NCBI GenBank assembly: GCA_900315085.1
Contig: OMXW01000016.1
Span: 1 to 45,284, forward strand
Direction of reading: 5' to 3'
Source: an uncultured Eubacteriales bacterium
GTDB taxonomy: Bacteria > Bacillota > Clostridia > Oscillospirales > Acutalibacteraceae
Length of the DNA: 45,284 nt
Numbering within the stretch: position 1 is the stretch's first letter; every line of letters starts with the position of its first letter. The position numbers and the translations under genes were made by a program. The notes beneath the pieces were generated by a model. The model ran no database searches. It was not told the DNA's origin and worked only from the letters and a program-made list of their open reading frames with translations. Of the stretch, positions 11,332-18,756 are shown in pieces.

Positions 11332-12086
11332 TGTACGCAAAAAGAATTATCCCCTGCCTTGACGTAAAAAACGGCAGGGTCGTAAAGGGCATGAGCTTTG
11401 TTAACCTGGTTGACGCGGGCGACCCCGTTGAGTGCGCCAAAAAATACGACGAGCAGGGCGCGGACGAGCTGGTTTTTCTTGACATCACCGCGTCGAGCGA
11501 TTCGCGCAATATCACGATCGATATGGTTGAAAAGGTTGCGAACACGATTTTTATTCCCTTCACCGTCGGCGGAGGAATAAGAAGCGTTGACGATTTTAAC
11601 GCGCTGCTGAGAGCCGGCGCCGACAAAGTTTCGGTCAACTCGGCTGCGGTTCACCGTCCCGAGCTTATAAGCGAGGCGGCGTATAAATTCGGCAGTCAGT
11701 GCGTTGTTGCGGCGATTGACGCAAAGCGCAGCGGCGACAGCTGGGAGGTCTACATCAACGGCGGCAGAAAACCGATGGGCATTGACGCACTTGAGTGGGC
11801 GGTCAAATGCGCCGAGCTTGGCGCGGGCGAGATTTTGCTGACGAGTATGGACGAGGACGGTCAGAAGAACGGCTACGACCTCGGACTTACAAAGGCTGTA
11901 AGCGAAAGAGTAAATATTCCCGTTATCGCAAGCGGCGGAGCGGGCGCGCTTGAGCACTTTTACGACGCGTTCACGCTTGGCAAGGCGGACGCTGTGCTGG
12001 CGGCGTCGCTGTTCCACTTTGGAGAAATCCCGATTCCCGAGCTAAAGGAATATTTAAACGGCAGGGACATTCCAGTAAGAATATGA
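11331..12086 (+). CDS. hisF: Imidazole glycerol phosphate synthase, cyclase subunit
   Basis: HisF condenses ammonia with PRFAR to give imidazole glycerol phosphate and AICAR. The 251-residue barrel has both catalytic aspartates at canonical positions, D11 (CLDVKNG) and D130 (AAIDAKRSG), when counted from ATG 11331. That agreement, and the six-base distance from AGGAGG, favour this start over the ATG three bases earlier. A phosphate-binding VGGGIRS loop and ASGGAGA are also seen. A large hairpin terminator follows. Confidence 0.96.
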   Translation: MYAKRIIPCLDVKNGRVVKGMSFVNLVDAGDPVECAKKYDEQGADELVFLDITASSDSRNITIDMVEKVANTIFIPFTVGGGIRSVDDFNALLRAGADKVSVNSAAVHRPELISEAAYKFGSQCVVAAIDAKRSGDSWEVYINGGRKPMGIDALEWAVKCAELGAGEILLTSMDEDGQKNGYDLGLTKAVSERVNIPVIASGGAGALEHFYDAFTLGKADAVLAASLFHFGEIPIPELKEYLNGRDIPVRI

Positions 12087-12098
12087 TAATAATAAATC

Positions 12099-12266
12099 GC
12101 GGGCTGTCGCATTAAGATTCAATAACCCCAAAATGTCATTTCGACCAAGCGAAGCGCGTGGAGAAATCCCCAAATGCAATAACAAATTGCTTCCTATCAA
12201 GGGGATTCCTCGACTGCGCTCGGAATGACACGGTTGTTTTTGGCTTAGTGCGACAGCCCGCTTTTT
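12099..12266 (+). terminator. Terminator after hisF formed by a complete family B repeat
   Basis: GCGGGCTGTCGCA (12099-12111) pairs perfectly with TGCGACAGCCCGC (12249-12261). The pairing extends five more bases with one wobble, and TTTTT follows on the plus strand. The ~127-base loop holds a second palindrome: GTCATTTCGACC..GAGAAATCCCC (about 12135-12171) against GGGGATTCCTCGAC..GGAATGAC (12201-12229). The gap from 12087 to 12296 is entirely this element. Confidence 0.75.
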
Positions 12267-12296
12267 ATAGATCAATCATATTCAGCTTTGCGCGTT

Positions 12297-13040
12297 TTAA
12301 TATAGGAAAGGTATTTTATTCATTTTCCGACAGAGGTTTGAGTAGGTCACGAATACGTCAAAGAGCTTCTGACTGTTGTTGTCGGATTTACAGGTCATTT
12401 CCGGGTGCCACTGAACCGCCCAGATAAACCTTTTGCTCGGCATATACACCGCCTCAACAAGTCTGTCCTCCGCGCGCGCCATACATTTCAGCTTTGGCGA
12501 CAGTTCTTTGATTCCCTGATGATGATAGCTGTTGACGGTTATCCGCTGTTTGCCAAGAAGATACGCCAACGGCGAGTCGGGGTCGAGCCTCACGCCGTGG
12601 ACGGCGTTTTCATAGGGCGGAGTCTGGAGATGGACGATTGACGAGTTGGTCTCCCTGGGTAAATGCTGATATAGCGTTCCGCCCAGCACCGCGTTCATTA
12701 GCTGCAGTCCCCTGCATATTCCGAGCAGCGGCTTGTCAAGCTCGACCGCGCGTTCCAAAATATACTCCTCCATATTGTCGCGCGTGGGGCAGGTTTTGAC
12801 GCTTCGGTAGCGTTTTGTGTCGCCGTAGAGCTCGGGAGAGATATCTTGTCCGCCCGTCAAAAGGAATCCGTCGCACATTTCAACGGACTGGATAAAAATA
12901 TCCCTGTCGTCGGCAAACGGCAGAATTATCGGCAGACCTCCAGCGCGAATAACCGCGTCCGTGTAGCCCGGGTGCATCCATATACTGTTTTTATCCTCGT
13001 CCCACAGCGGGACTACACCGATTATCGGTTTTCTTTTCAT
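12297..13040 (-). CDS. Class I glutamine amidotransferase-like gamma-glutamyl hydrolase (peptidase C26, PuuD-like)
   Basis: The 247-residue protein belongs to the family that hydrolyses gamma-glutamyl bonds, such as gamma-glutamyl-GABA. It shows FLLTGGQDISPELYG near residue 60, nucleophile C109 (LLGICRGLQ), and catalytic H212 and E214 (VQWHPEM). HHQGIKELS is a family motif. The start is ATG at 13040 with AAAGGAAG upstream. It lies 59 bases after the AstE-like gene and probably ends the ATP-grasp operon. There it could cleave a glutamyl amide made or handled by its neighbours. The substrate is not known. Confidence 0.88.
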   Translation of the reverse strand: MKRKPIIGVVPLWDEDKNSIWMHPGYTDAVIRAGGLPIILPFADDRDIFIQSVEMCDGFLLTGGQDISPELYGDTKRYRSVKTCPTRDNMEEYILERAVELDKPLLGICRGLQLMNAVLGGTLYQHLPRETNSSIVHLQTPPYENAVHGVRLDPDSPLAYLLGKQRITVNSYHHQGIKELSPKLKCMARAEDRLVEAVYMPSKRFIWAVQWHPEMTCKSDNNSQKLFDVFVTYSNLCRKMNKIPFLY

Positions 13041-13099
13041 AAATATCTACTTCCTTTTATTTGGCGTCATTAAATGACATCTTTCCCAAACGCGAAAAA

Positions 13100-14038
13100 C
13101 TATACCAAATCGTCTGTGGGGATAATGCGGAACAGCGGCGTTTGAGAATATATCAGCGGTTGGTTGACGTGGAAGAATACTATTCCGTTTTGCGGCGCAA
13201 TTACCCTGTCCGCGATTTCTCCCGTGTACGGGTCCATGATCTCCGCGAGCACGTCCCCTTTTTTCACCCTTGAGTCAACGCCGGTGTGGCGGATGAATAT
13301 TCCGGCGGTGGCTGATTTTACGTTCATCAGCGAGTGCCCCTCAATAAACTGCGAAATAAATCCCTCGTGGCACCTGTACTCGATTATTCCCTGCTTGTTT
13401 AAGAAGCTGAGCACCGCGTTTATCGCCTCTCGCGCGCTGACTATGTCTATGCTGTCGGTCGCGCTTGTGTAGATCGAAAACGCCTTTGTCTGCCAAAGCT
13501 GCCAGTTGTAATTGAGCGTGGTTGTATCATACGGGCGCGCGTTCCTTCTGAAAACATAGGGCAGTCCGAAATCCTTTGCCAGCTCAATATCCTCAAAGCC
13601 CGTCTGCATTACCCTGACGTGCGGAATGTAATCGCCCTTCATATAGAAGCTTGTGAACTGGATCCCGTACTTATATGTGTTCACGTTTTCAAACACTCCT
13701 GCCGCTATTCGCTGAGTTGTCTCGCCGAGGTTGTAGCCCGGGAACATGCGGTTGATATCTGTGTTGTCAGTTGACCAAAAACGCTTTCCGATGTTCATTG
13801 AATGGCTGTTGACGGTGGGTATCACCATGACCGACCTGCCGTATTTGATTTTGCCCTGGTGCTCAAGCTGCTTGAAGATATTGATCAGCCGCGAGCAGAT
13901 GTAGAGCTGCTGCACCTCGTTGCCGCGTGTTGCTCCCACGATGCACGCCGACTTTTCGCCCTCGCCGAAGGTGTAGCCCTTTATTCTCATATTGTCCCTG
14001 TAAACAGAGCTTAACTCAAAAATCATCTTCTCTTTCAT
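13100..14038 (-). CDS. AstE/AspA-like protein with lost zinc ligands (probable pseudoenzyme)
   Basis: This 312-residue paralogue of the next gene keeps the family fold: DINRMFPGYN at about 94-103 and a C-terminal segment with DPYTGEIADRVIAPQNGIVFF. The metal site looks broken. Where its partner has GTHGDE it has GATRGNE, so His becomes Arg. Where the partner has DIHAS it has IQFTS, so the last zinc His is also gone. It may be a regulatory or structural subunit of the active copy. I chose ATG 14038 for its GAGGCGG site and the seven-base gap after the preceding stop. Confidence 0.8.
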   Translation of the reverse strand: MKEKMIFELSSVYRDNMRIKGYTFGEGEKSACIVGATRGNEVQQLYICSRLINIFKQLEHQGKIKYGRSVMVIPTVNSHSMNIGKRFWSTDNTDINRMFPGYNLGETTQRIAAGVFENVNTYKYGIQFTSFYMKGDYIPHVRVMQTGFEDIELAKDFGLPYVFRRNARPYDTTTLNYNWQLWQTKAFSIYTSATDSIDIVSAREAINAVLSFLNKQGIIEYRCHEGFISQFIEGHSLMNVKSATAGIFIRHTGVDSRVKKGDVLAEIMDPYTGEIADRVIAPQNGIVFFHVNQPLIYSQTPLFRIIPTDDLV

Positions 14039-14045
14039 AGCCGCC

Positions 14046-14975
14046 TCACGCGAGGATCCTCGCAATAAGCGAGCCCTCTGACACAATTGGATATTCGCGG
14101 AGAGTAAACACGATTCCGTCGGTGGGAGCAAAGATCCGCTCGTTGATCTCCCCCGTCAGCGGATTTAGGATATCTCCTATATGACCGCCCTTTTTGACGT
14201 TTTTCCAGTGCTCCACGCAGGGGATGAACACGCCCGATTTTCCGGCGTTGATAAACGAAACCTCGCCGTCCTCCGAGATTATCGGCTCCTTTGGAGTGAT
14301 GACGTCGCCGCTCCAGATCCCGAGCTTTTTCATCAGCGCAAAGATACCGTCCACAAGCTGGTCGCCGAAATTTTTGGTGATCCTCATGCCCACGCCCATT
14401 TCAACAACGAGGGTGGGCGTGCCGATCACATTGAGCGAATACGCAAGCGTTGACTCAAGCACCGTAGCTGAGGAGTGTACCCAGATGTAGTCGATATTGA
14501 GCAGCTTTGCAAGCGGCACAAGCACGTCGCGCGAAAGCTCGTTTATTCTGACCTGTGGGATTTCCTCAAGAAAAATATTGCTTGCGTGGATGTCAATTAC
14601 AGCCGCGCTGCCGCTTAGATCGCCGATGATTTTTGAGGCGATGTATTCAGGCATTGAACCGTCCTGAGAGCCCGGAAAAATGCGGTTCATGTCGAGGTCA
14701 AAGCCCGGGATACCCCTTGTTATTGAGTCTATCCCGAGCGGATTTATCGCGGGATAAACGTCGACTATTCCCGTAAGGCAGCCGATGTTCTCCTTTATCC
14801 TGCGCTGCAGCTCATAGCATACATACTGCCCCTCAAGCTCGTCGCCGTGGGTGCCAGTTACAATGCTTATCCGCTTTTCGCCGCCCTTTAAGCCGCCTTC
14901 CGGTACAAGGCGGTTTTTTTGTATCATTAGTTTTTCGTCAATCGGCAAGCCGACGGACGCTACCGTTTCTATCAT
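14046..14975 (-). CDS. Succinylglutamate desuccinylase/aspartoacylase family zinc hydrolase
   Basis: The family removes acyl groups from amino acids or trims peptide-like amides using zinc. Ligands are H43 and E46 (GTHGDELEG) and H130 (VIDIHAS). The substrate-side DMNRIFPG at 95-102 and the C-terminal beta domain (LNPLTGEINERIFAPTDG) are intact. I chose ATG 14975, which has AAGGAAGG seven bases upstream and lies one base after the transglutaminase stop. It is the catalytically complete member of the AstE-like pair in this operon. The true substrate is unknown. Confidence 0.88.
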   Translation of the reverse strand: MIETVASVGLPIDEKLMIQKNRLVPEGGLKGGEKRISIVTGTHGDELEGQYVCYELQRRIKENIGCLTGIVDVYPAINPLGIDSITRGIPGFDLDMNRIFPGSQDGSMPEYIASKIIGDLSGSAAVIDIHASNIFLEEIPQVRINELSRDVLVPLAKLLNIDYIWVHSSATVLESTLAYSLNVIGTPTLVVEMGVGMRITKNFGDQLVDGIFALMKKLGIWSGDVITPKEPIISEDGEVSFINAGKSGVFIPCVEHWKNVKKGGHIGDILNPLTGEINERIFAPTDGIVFTLREYPIVSEGSLIARILA

Positions 14976-14976
14976 T

Positions 14977-15774
14977 TCAACCTTCCTTTTCTTCAACTGT
15001 GACGGTTTCCGTTTGCCGCTGCGTCACATAACCGTAAAACTTGCCGCGGATAACCGAGCAGTCGCTTGAATCCCTGCCGCAGGACACGCGGATGTATTCG
15101 TCGTTAACAAGCTTGTTGTTGGTGGGGTCAAAGCCGTACCAGCAGCCGTTGCACAGCGCCTCGACCCATGCGTGCGACGCGCCCTCTCCTATCATCATTC
15201 CCACAACGTAGCGTGCGGGTATACCTTCCTCTCTGAGCAGCGACAGCATTATGTGCGTGTAATCCTGACACACTCCCCTGCCGAGCGCAAGGGCGTTTTC
15301 GGCGGTTTCGTGGATTTGGGTAGCAGCGCTGTCATACACAAACGAATTATGCAGCGTATTCATTACCAGCAGCGCTTTTTCATACGCGCCCAAGCAGCTT
15401 TCAAAATCAAGCTCCGAGCGGTATTTTTTAATATTCTCCCCGGCCTCGGTGAGCTTAGTCTGCACCTTTAAAAACGCGTACTTATACGGATTGACCGTGT
15501 ATTCCTCGCAGATGTCAAGCCCTGTCTGAGCCTCTCCGCTGACTGCCACATCAAAACGGCTGTGCGATTCCTCAATCAGCCCGTAGAACTTTCTGTTGCC
15601 GAAGTTGTCGTCCGTGACGCAGTATTTTTCATAGTTGGACGTCCGGATTTCCACGCCGCTGATTTTTTGCCGCTGCGTGTCCTTTGGCAGAAACATAACC
15701 GAAAAACTGTGGTGAGTTATCGGCGCGCTGTACTCGGCGTTTATCCTGTAAGTAAAAATCAGCCGTTTGATAAT
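14977..15774 (-). CDS. Transglutaminase-like cysteine peptidase with probable ATT start
   Basis: The C-terminal half is a transglutaminase/protease-like domain with the complete triad: C169 (GRGVCQDYTH), H201 (ASHAWVE) and D216 (GFDPTNN). The N-terminal beta domain that usually precedes it is only complete if translation starts upstream of the first Met at 15696. Reading back in frame gives IIKRLIFTYRINAEYSAPI, a typical opening. No ATG, GTG or TTG lies between that stretch and the stop at 15798-15796, so ATT at 15774 behind AAAGGGTGG is proposed. If ATG 15696 were used the protein would be 239 residues. The gene lies between alpha-E and AstE-like genes. Confidence 0.85.
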   Translation of the reverse strand: MIKRLIFTYRINAEYSAPITHHSFSVMFLPKDTQRQKISGVEIRTSNYEKYCVTDDNFGNRKFYGLIEESHSRFDVAVSGEAQTGLDICEEYTVNPYKYAFLKVQTKLTEAGENIKKYRSELDFESCLGAYEKALLVMNTLHNSFVYDSAATQIHETAENALALGRGVCQDYTHIMLSLLREEGIPARYVVGMMIGEGASHAWVEALCNGCWYGFDPTNNKLVNDEYIRVSCGRDSSDCSVIRGKFYGYVTQRQTETVTVEEKEG

Positions 15775-15784
15775 ACCACCCTTT

Positions 15785-16453
15785 TCATTCGACGATCAGA
15801 TTTCTGAGCAGGTTTTTTACATTCGGGTGATTCAGCTCCGATTCGGATATCATGCTGTCAACCGTGTTGATTACGCTGTCGTCATACCTGAGCTTTGATT
15901 TTGCGAGGAACTGCTTCATCCGCCTGTATTCCCTGATTATGTTGCTGTCGGGCAAGCCGAGGCTCAGATACAAATCAAGCCGCTCAATGCCCTTGCCGAG
16001 CTTGATTATGTTCCTTATCTGCTCGTTGTCGATCATATCGTTTACGCAGCCCCAGAACGCGAGAATGTGGTCGATCACGAGCATCAGATCCGCAATCGGA
16101 GCAGCGCTGCGTCCTGCGCTGTGGATGTCGTCGATGGCAAGCTGGATATACGCCATTGTTTCCGTGCCGATGTAATCCCTCATGACTATCGCGTTGTCGT
16201 ACGCCCTGTTGAGGTTTGATATTATTGAGTTGGGATCGTTTTCGTCAAACGGATAGGTGCGCAGAAAGTTTTTACGCGAACCGTATACGTTTTCAATTCC
16301 GATTTTGCGGCAGAATTCGCCGTAGTAATCGGGTGTTGTGTCGATCATTCTGTCCGCGCTCTGAAAATACAGGTTCAGCGTAGTGTATACTCTTTCGGTG
16401 TACCTGCCGAGCCACAGCAGATGGTCGCTTTTGTCTACCGTGATAATACCCAT
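15785..16453 (-). CDS. Alpha-E domain protein (DUF403)
   Basis: The 222-residue all-helical protein starts with SDHLLWLGRYTERVYTTLNL, matching the start of the alpha-E family (LFWLGRYxER pattern). Many family members are near 300 residues, so this is a short form. The function is unknown. It is almost always found beside a circularly permuted ATP-grasp and a transglutaminase-like gene, as here. Comparative genomics has proposed a peptide-ligase system for the trio. Its ATG overlaps the ATP-grasp gene by 19 bases. Confidence 0.85.
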   Translation of the reverse strand: MGIITVDKSDHLLWLGRYTERVYTTLNLYFQSADRMIDTTPDYYGEFCRKIGIENVYGSRKNFLRTYPFDENDPNSIISNLNRAYDNAIVMRDYIGTETMAYIQLAIDDIHSAGRSAAPIADLMLVIDHILAFWGCVNDMIDNEQIRNIIKLGKGIERLDLYLSLGLPDSNIIREYRRMKQFLAKSKLRYDDSVINTVDSMISESELNHPNVKNLLRNLIVE

Positions 16454-17751
16454 GTGTCTTTAAAGCCTCCGCCCTGTGATGAATTTACAATGAATGAATC
16501 GGGGTTCCTTGAAAAGCGCGTTAGACCGCTCGGCCATACCTTTGTTTCGCCGCCTGCCAGCACAAACGCGCGCAGGTCTGCCTTTCGCGGAACCTGTTTG
16601 CCGTCGGGATCAAGGATGTCCAAATCGTAGAAATCGATAACCTCCTGAGCAATAAACCTCCTCGGCTCGCTTTTAAGCAATGCGATAAATTCCGCCTTCT
16701 TCTCCTTTGTCAGCGAGCTGCCGAATACCACGCCGTAGCCGCCTGCCTCCGCCACGTCCTTGATTACAAGGCTGTCGAAGTTGTCAAGAACATACTTCAT
16801 GTCGTCCTCATAGTACGGCAGATATGTGGGCGCGTTCATCAGCACCGCGTCCTCGCCGAGGTAATACTTTATCATTTTGGGGACGAAGTAATATATTCCC
16901 TTGTCGTCCGCAACTCCGTTTCCGGGCGCGTTCAGCAGCGCCACGCTGCCCTTTTTGTACGCCTCAAAGATGTGAGGGATACCGATCACGCTCTCCTCAT
17001 AAAAGGTCATCGGGTCGAGGTATTCGTCGGAGATCCTCCTGTAAACCGCGCCTATCCTCTGCTTTCTTCCTAAGTAATCGATGTAGTAGAGGCGGTCGTT
17101 TTCGCAGACTATCTCCTTGCCTGTGGTAAGCACCGCGCCTGTTTTTTCCGCGAGATACGAGTGCTCAAAAAACGCCGCGTTGTATCGTCCCGGGGATAAA
17201 ATGACGTTTATCCCGCCCGTGTTTACATAGTCCATGACCTCCTTGAGAAGCTCCGCGTAGTTACGGTTATCGATCACGCTGTTGCTTGAAAACGCGTCGG
17301 GGGCGCTTCTTCTCTGCAGCTCACGCGCGATCATCGGGTAAGACGCGCCCGAGGGCACGCGCAGATTGTCCTCGAGAATATACCAGTTGTCGTCCTTTGA
17401 CTGAACGAGGTCGATGCCCGAAATGTGACTGAAAATGCCCTTTGGAGGAACAACGCCGTCGCACGGAGGCAGAAATCCCTTTGCGGAAAATATAAATTCC
17501 TCGGGGATCACTCCGTCCCTGACAATCCGTTTTTCTCCGTAGATGTCCGACAAAAAGCAGTTGAGCGCGTTGACGCGCTGTTTCAGACCTTTTTCAAGAA
17601 ACTGAAACTCGCTGTTTTCTATGATTCTTGGAATCGGGTCAAACGGAAAAAGCTGTTCATTGAATTCGCCGTTTTTATAGATTCCGAATTTAACGCCATA
17701 CCTTGCGAGTAATCGGTTAATGGTTTTTGTGTGTCTGATTAGTTCCTGCAT
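16435..17751 (-). CDS. Circularly permuted ATP-grasp protein
   Basis: The 438-residue protein matches the circularly permuted ATP-grasp family (DUF404/407), thought to join amino acids or peptides through acyl-phosphate intermediates. Visible landmarks are DGVVPPKGIFSHISGIDL, ILEDNLRVPSGASYPM (Asn/Arg/Ser-Gly substrate loop), VILSPGRYNAAFFEH, and the C-terminal DLRAFVLAGGETKVWPSGLTR. I chose ATG 17751, seven bases from GGAGG; earlier Met codons lie too close to that site. It is the first gene of the six-gene operon that ends at 12297. Confidence 0.87.
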   Translation of the reverse strand: MQELIRHTKTINRLLARYGVKFGIYKNGEFNEQLFPFDPIPRIIENSEFQFLEKGLKQRVNALNCFLSDIYGEKRIVRDGVIPEEFIFSAKGFLPPCDGVVPPKGIFSHISGIDLVQSKDDNWYILEDNLRVPSGASYPMIARELQRRSAPDAFSSNSVIDNRNYAELLKEVMDYVNTGGINVILSPGRYNAAFFEHSYLAEKTGAVLTTGKEIVCENDRLYYIDYLGRKQRIGAVYRRISDEYLDPMTFYEESVIGIPHIFEAYKKGSVALLNAPGNGVADDKGIYYFVPKMIKYYLGEDAVLMNAPTYLPYYEDDMKYVLDNFDSLVIKDVAEAGGYGVVFGSSLTKEKKAEFIALLKSEPRRFIAQEVIDFYDLDILDPDGKQVPRKADLRAFVLAGGETKVWPSGLTRFSRNPDSFIVNSSQGGGFKDTWVLSR

Positions 17752-17771
17752 AACCATTCCTCCAATATTCG

Positions 17772-17832
17772 CGCTCAAAAAATTGAGCGGCAATACAAAA
17801 AGGCGCTTTCCACTTTTGTGAAAAACGCCTTT
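17772..17832 (-). promoter_or_regulatory. Leader hairpins of the ATP-grasp operon (possible attenuator)
   Basis: On the minus strand AAAGGCGTTTTTCAC and GTGGAAAGCGCCTTT pair around AAAA (17798-17832), and the U-run ends at 17797. This is a terminator-like hairpin. A second hairpin, CGCTCAA..TTGAGCG, follows at 17772-17789. Both lie between the promoter at 17845-17873 and the ATP-grasp ATG. The first could also end transcripts from the HAD gene, whose stop is ~175 bases upstream. Confidence 0.6.
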
Positions 17833-17844
17833 GTTTATGTCTGT

Positions 17845-17873
17845 ATTTTATCACCATTCCACGGCAATGTCAA
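17845..17873 (-). promoter_or_regulatory. Promoter of the ATP-grasp/alpha-E/transglutaminase operon
   Basis: TTGACA (17873-17868), a 17-base spacer and TAAAAT (17850-17845) make a near-consensus sigma-A promoter. The predicted start, about 17838, lies only a few bases before the terminator-like hairpin. Confidence 0.75.
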
Positions 17874-18006
17874 CACTGTTTTGCAAGATTAAGTAATTAA
17901 AAATTCAGATAAAATGTAATCATGCCGATATTTTGCGTAATGAAGCATTGTATTTTGCAATTTGACGATTGGAATAATTCATTTTGCACAACTTTTGTTA
18001 CAGCTT

Positions 18007-18663
18007 TTACTGCATATCGCCCACAAAAAATTTTATTACATCCTCCAGCCCGTCAGCCGTGCCGTACAAAAGCGGCTTTAGCTGTTCCTCGGGATTGTCA
18101 AGGTCGGGCACGAGCACGGTTTTGCAGCCTGCCGCCGCGGCGGAGCGCACTCCGTTGACCGAGTCCTCGAGCGCAAGACACTCCTCTGGCTTGAGCCCTA
18201 ATTTTTCAGCCGCGAACAGATAGATATCGGGCTTGGGCTTGCCGTTTTTTACCATGCGCGCGCTTGCCACATAGTCAAAATATTTGAGCAGATCTACGCG
18301 CCGCAGATATTCCTCCGCTCTCTGCGCGGGGGTAGCCGTTGCAAGAGCGACTTTATAACCGTTCTCCTTTAAGAAGCCGAGCAGCTTTTGCGCTCCCTTT
18401 TTTGCCTCTATTCCGTGCTGCGAAACATACGCGTCCATAAGCTCGATACGCTTTTCCCTGACAGAATCGTAGTCAAACTCCGCGCCGAAGTAGCCCTGCA
18501 GCTTTTCGATTGCGAACGGTCTTGCCATTGAGCGGATACTCAGCGCGTGCTCCCTGTTCATAGGGAAGCCGTAAAAATTTGCCGCCTCGCACCAAAACCG
18601 AACATACAGCTTTTCGCTGTCCAAAATAACTCCGTCCATGTCGGAGATAACGCCCTTTATCAT
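18007..18663 (-). CDS. HAD-superfamily hydrolase, beta-phosphoglucomutase-like
   Basis: This 218-residue cytosolic phosphatase or phosphomutase has all four HAD motifs. These are nucleophile D8 and D10 (SDMDGVILDSE), motif II in ALATATPAQRAEE, the motif III lysine in KNGKPKPDIY, and motif IV in LALEDSVNG. The helical cap inserted after motif I fits the subfamily that acts on small sugar phosphates. I chose ATG 18663 over the GTG at 18672 because GAGAGGTGG is correctly spaced only for the former. It is monocistronic; no neighbour indicates the substrate. Confidence 0.88.
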   Translation of the reverse strand: MIKGVISDMDGVILDSEKLYVRFWCEAANFYGFPMNREHALSIRSMARPFAIEKLQGYFGAEFDYDSVREKRIELMDAYVSQHGIEAKKGAQKLLGFLKENGYKVALATATPAQRAEEYLRRVDLLKYFDYVASARMVKNGKPKPDIYLFAAEKLGLKPEECLALEDSVNGVRSAAAAGCKTVLVPDLDNPEEQLKPLLYGTADGLEDVIKFFVGDMQ

Positions 18664-18682
18664 AAAATCCACCTCTCAACAG

Positions 18683-18724
18683 ATGTCATCCTGAGCGGAG
18701 CAAAGCGTAGCCGAAGGATCCCCC
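18683..18724. repeat. Variant family B repeat unit
   Basis: ATGTCATCCTGAGCGGAGC through GAAGGATCCCCC is a diverged form of the GTCATTTCGACC..AATCCCC unit. It lies between the EamA and HAD genes. Confidence 0.5.
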
Positions 18725-18756
18725 GATCAGACAATCTTTGTTTTCCGAAAATAATG

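Noticed and set aside
10645..12017. Long minus-strand frames opposite hisH and hisF
   Set aside because: They are antisense shadows of clearly coding hisH and hisF; the translations match no family.
12054..12275. Minus-strand frame encoding CHSERSRGIPLIG-type peptide
   Set aside because: It lies inside the family B repeat, and this peptide is a known false product of such repeats. No ribosome site or family match.
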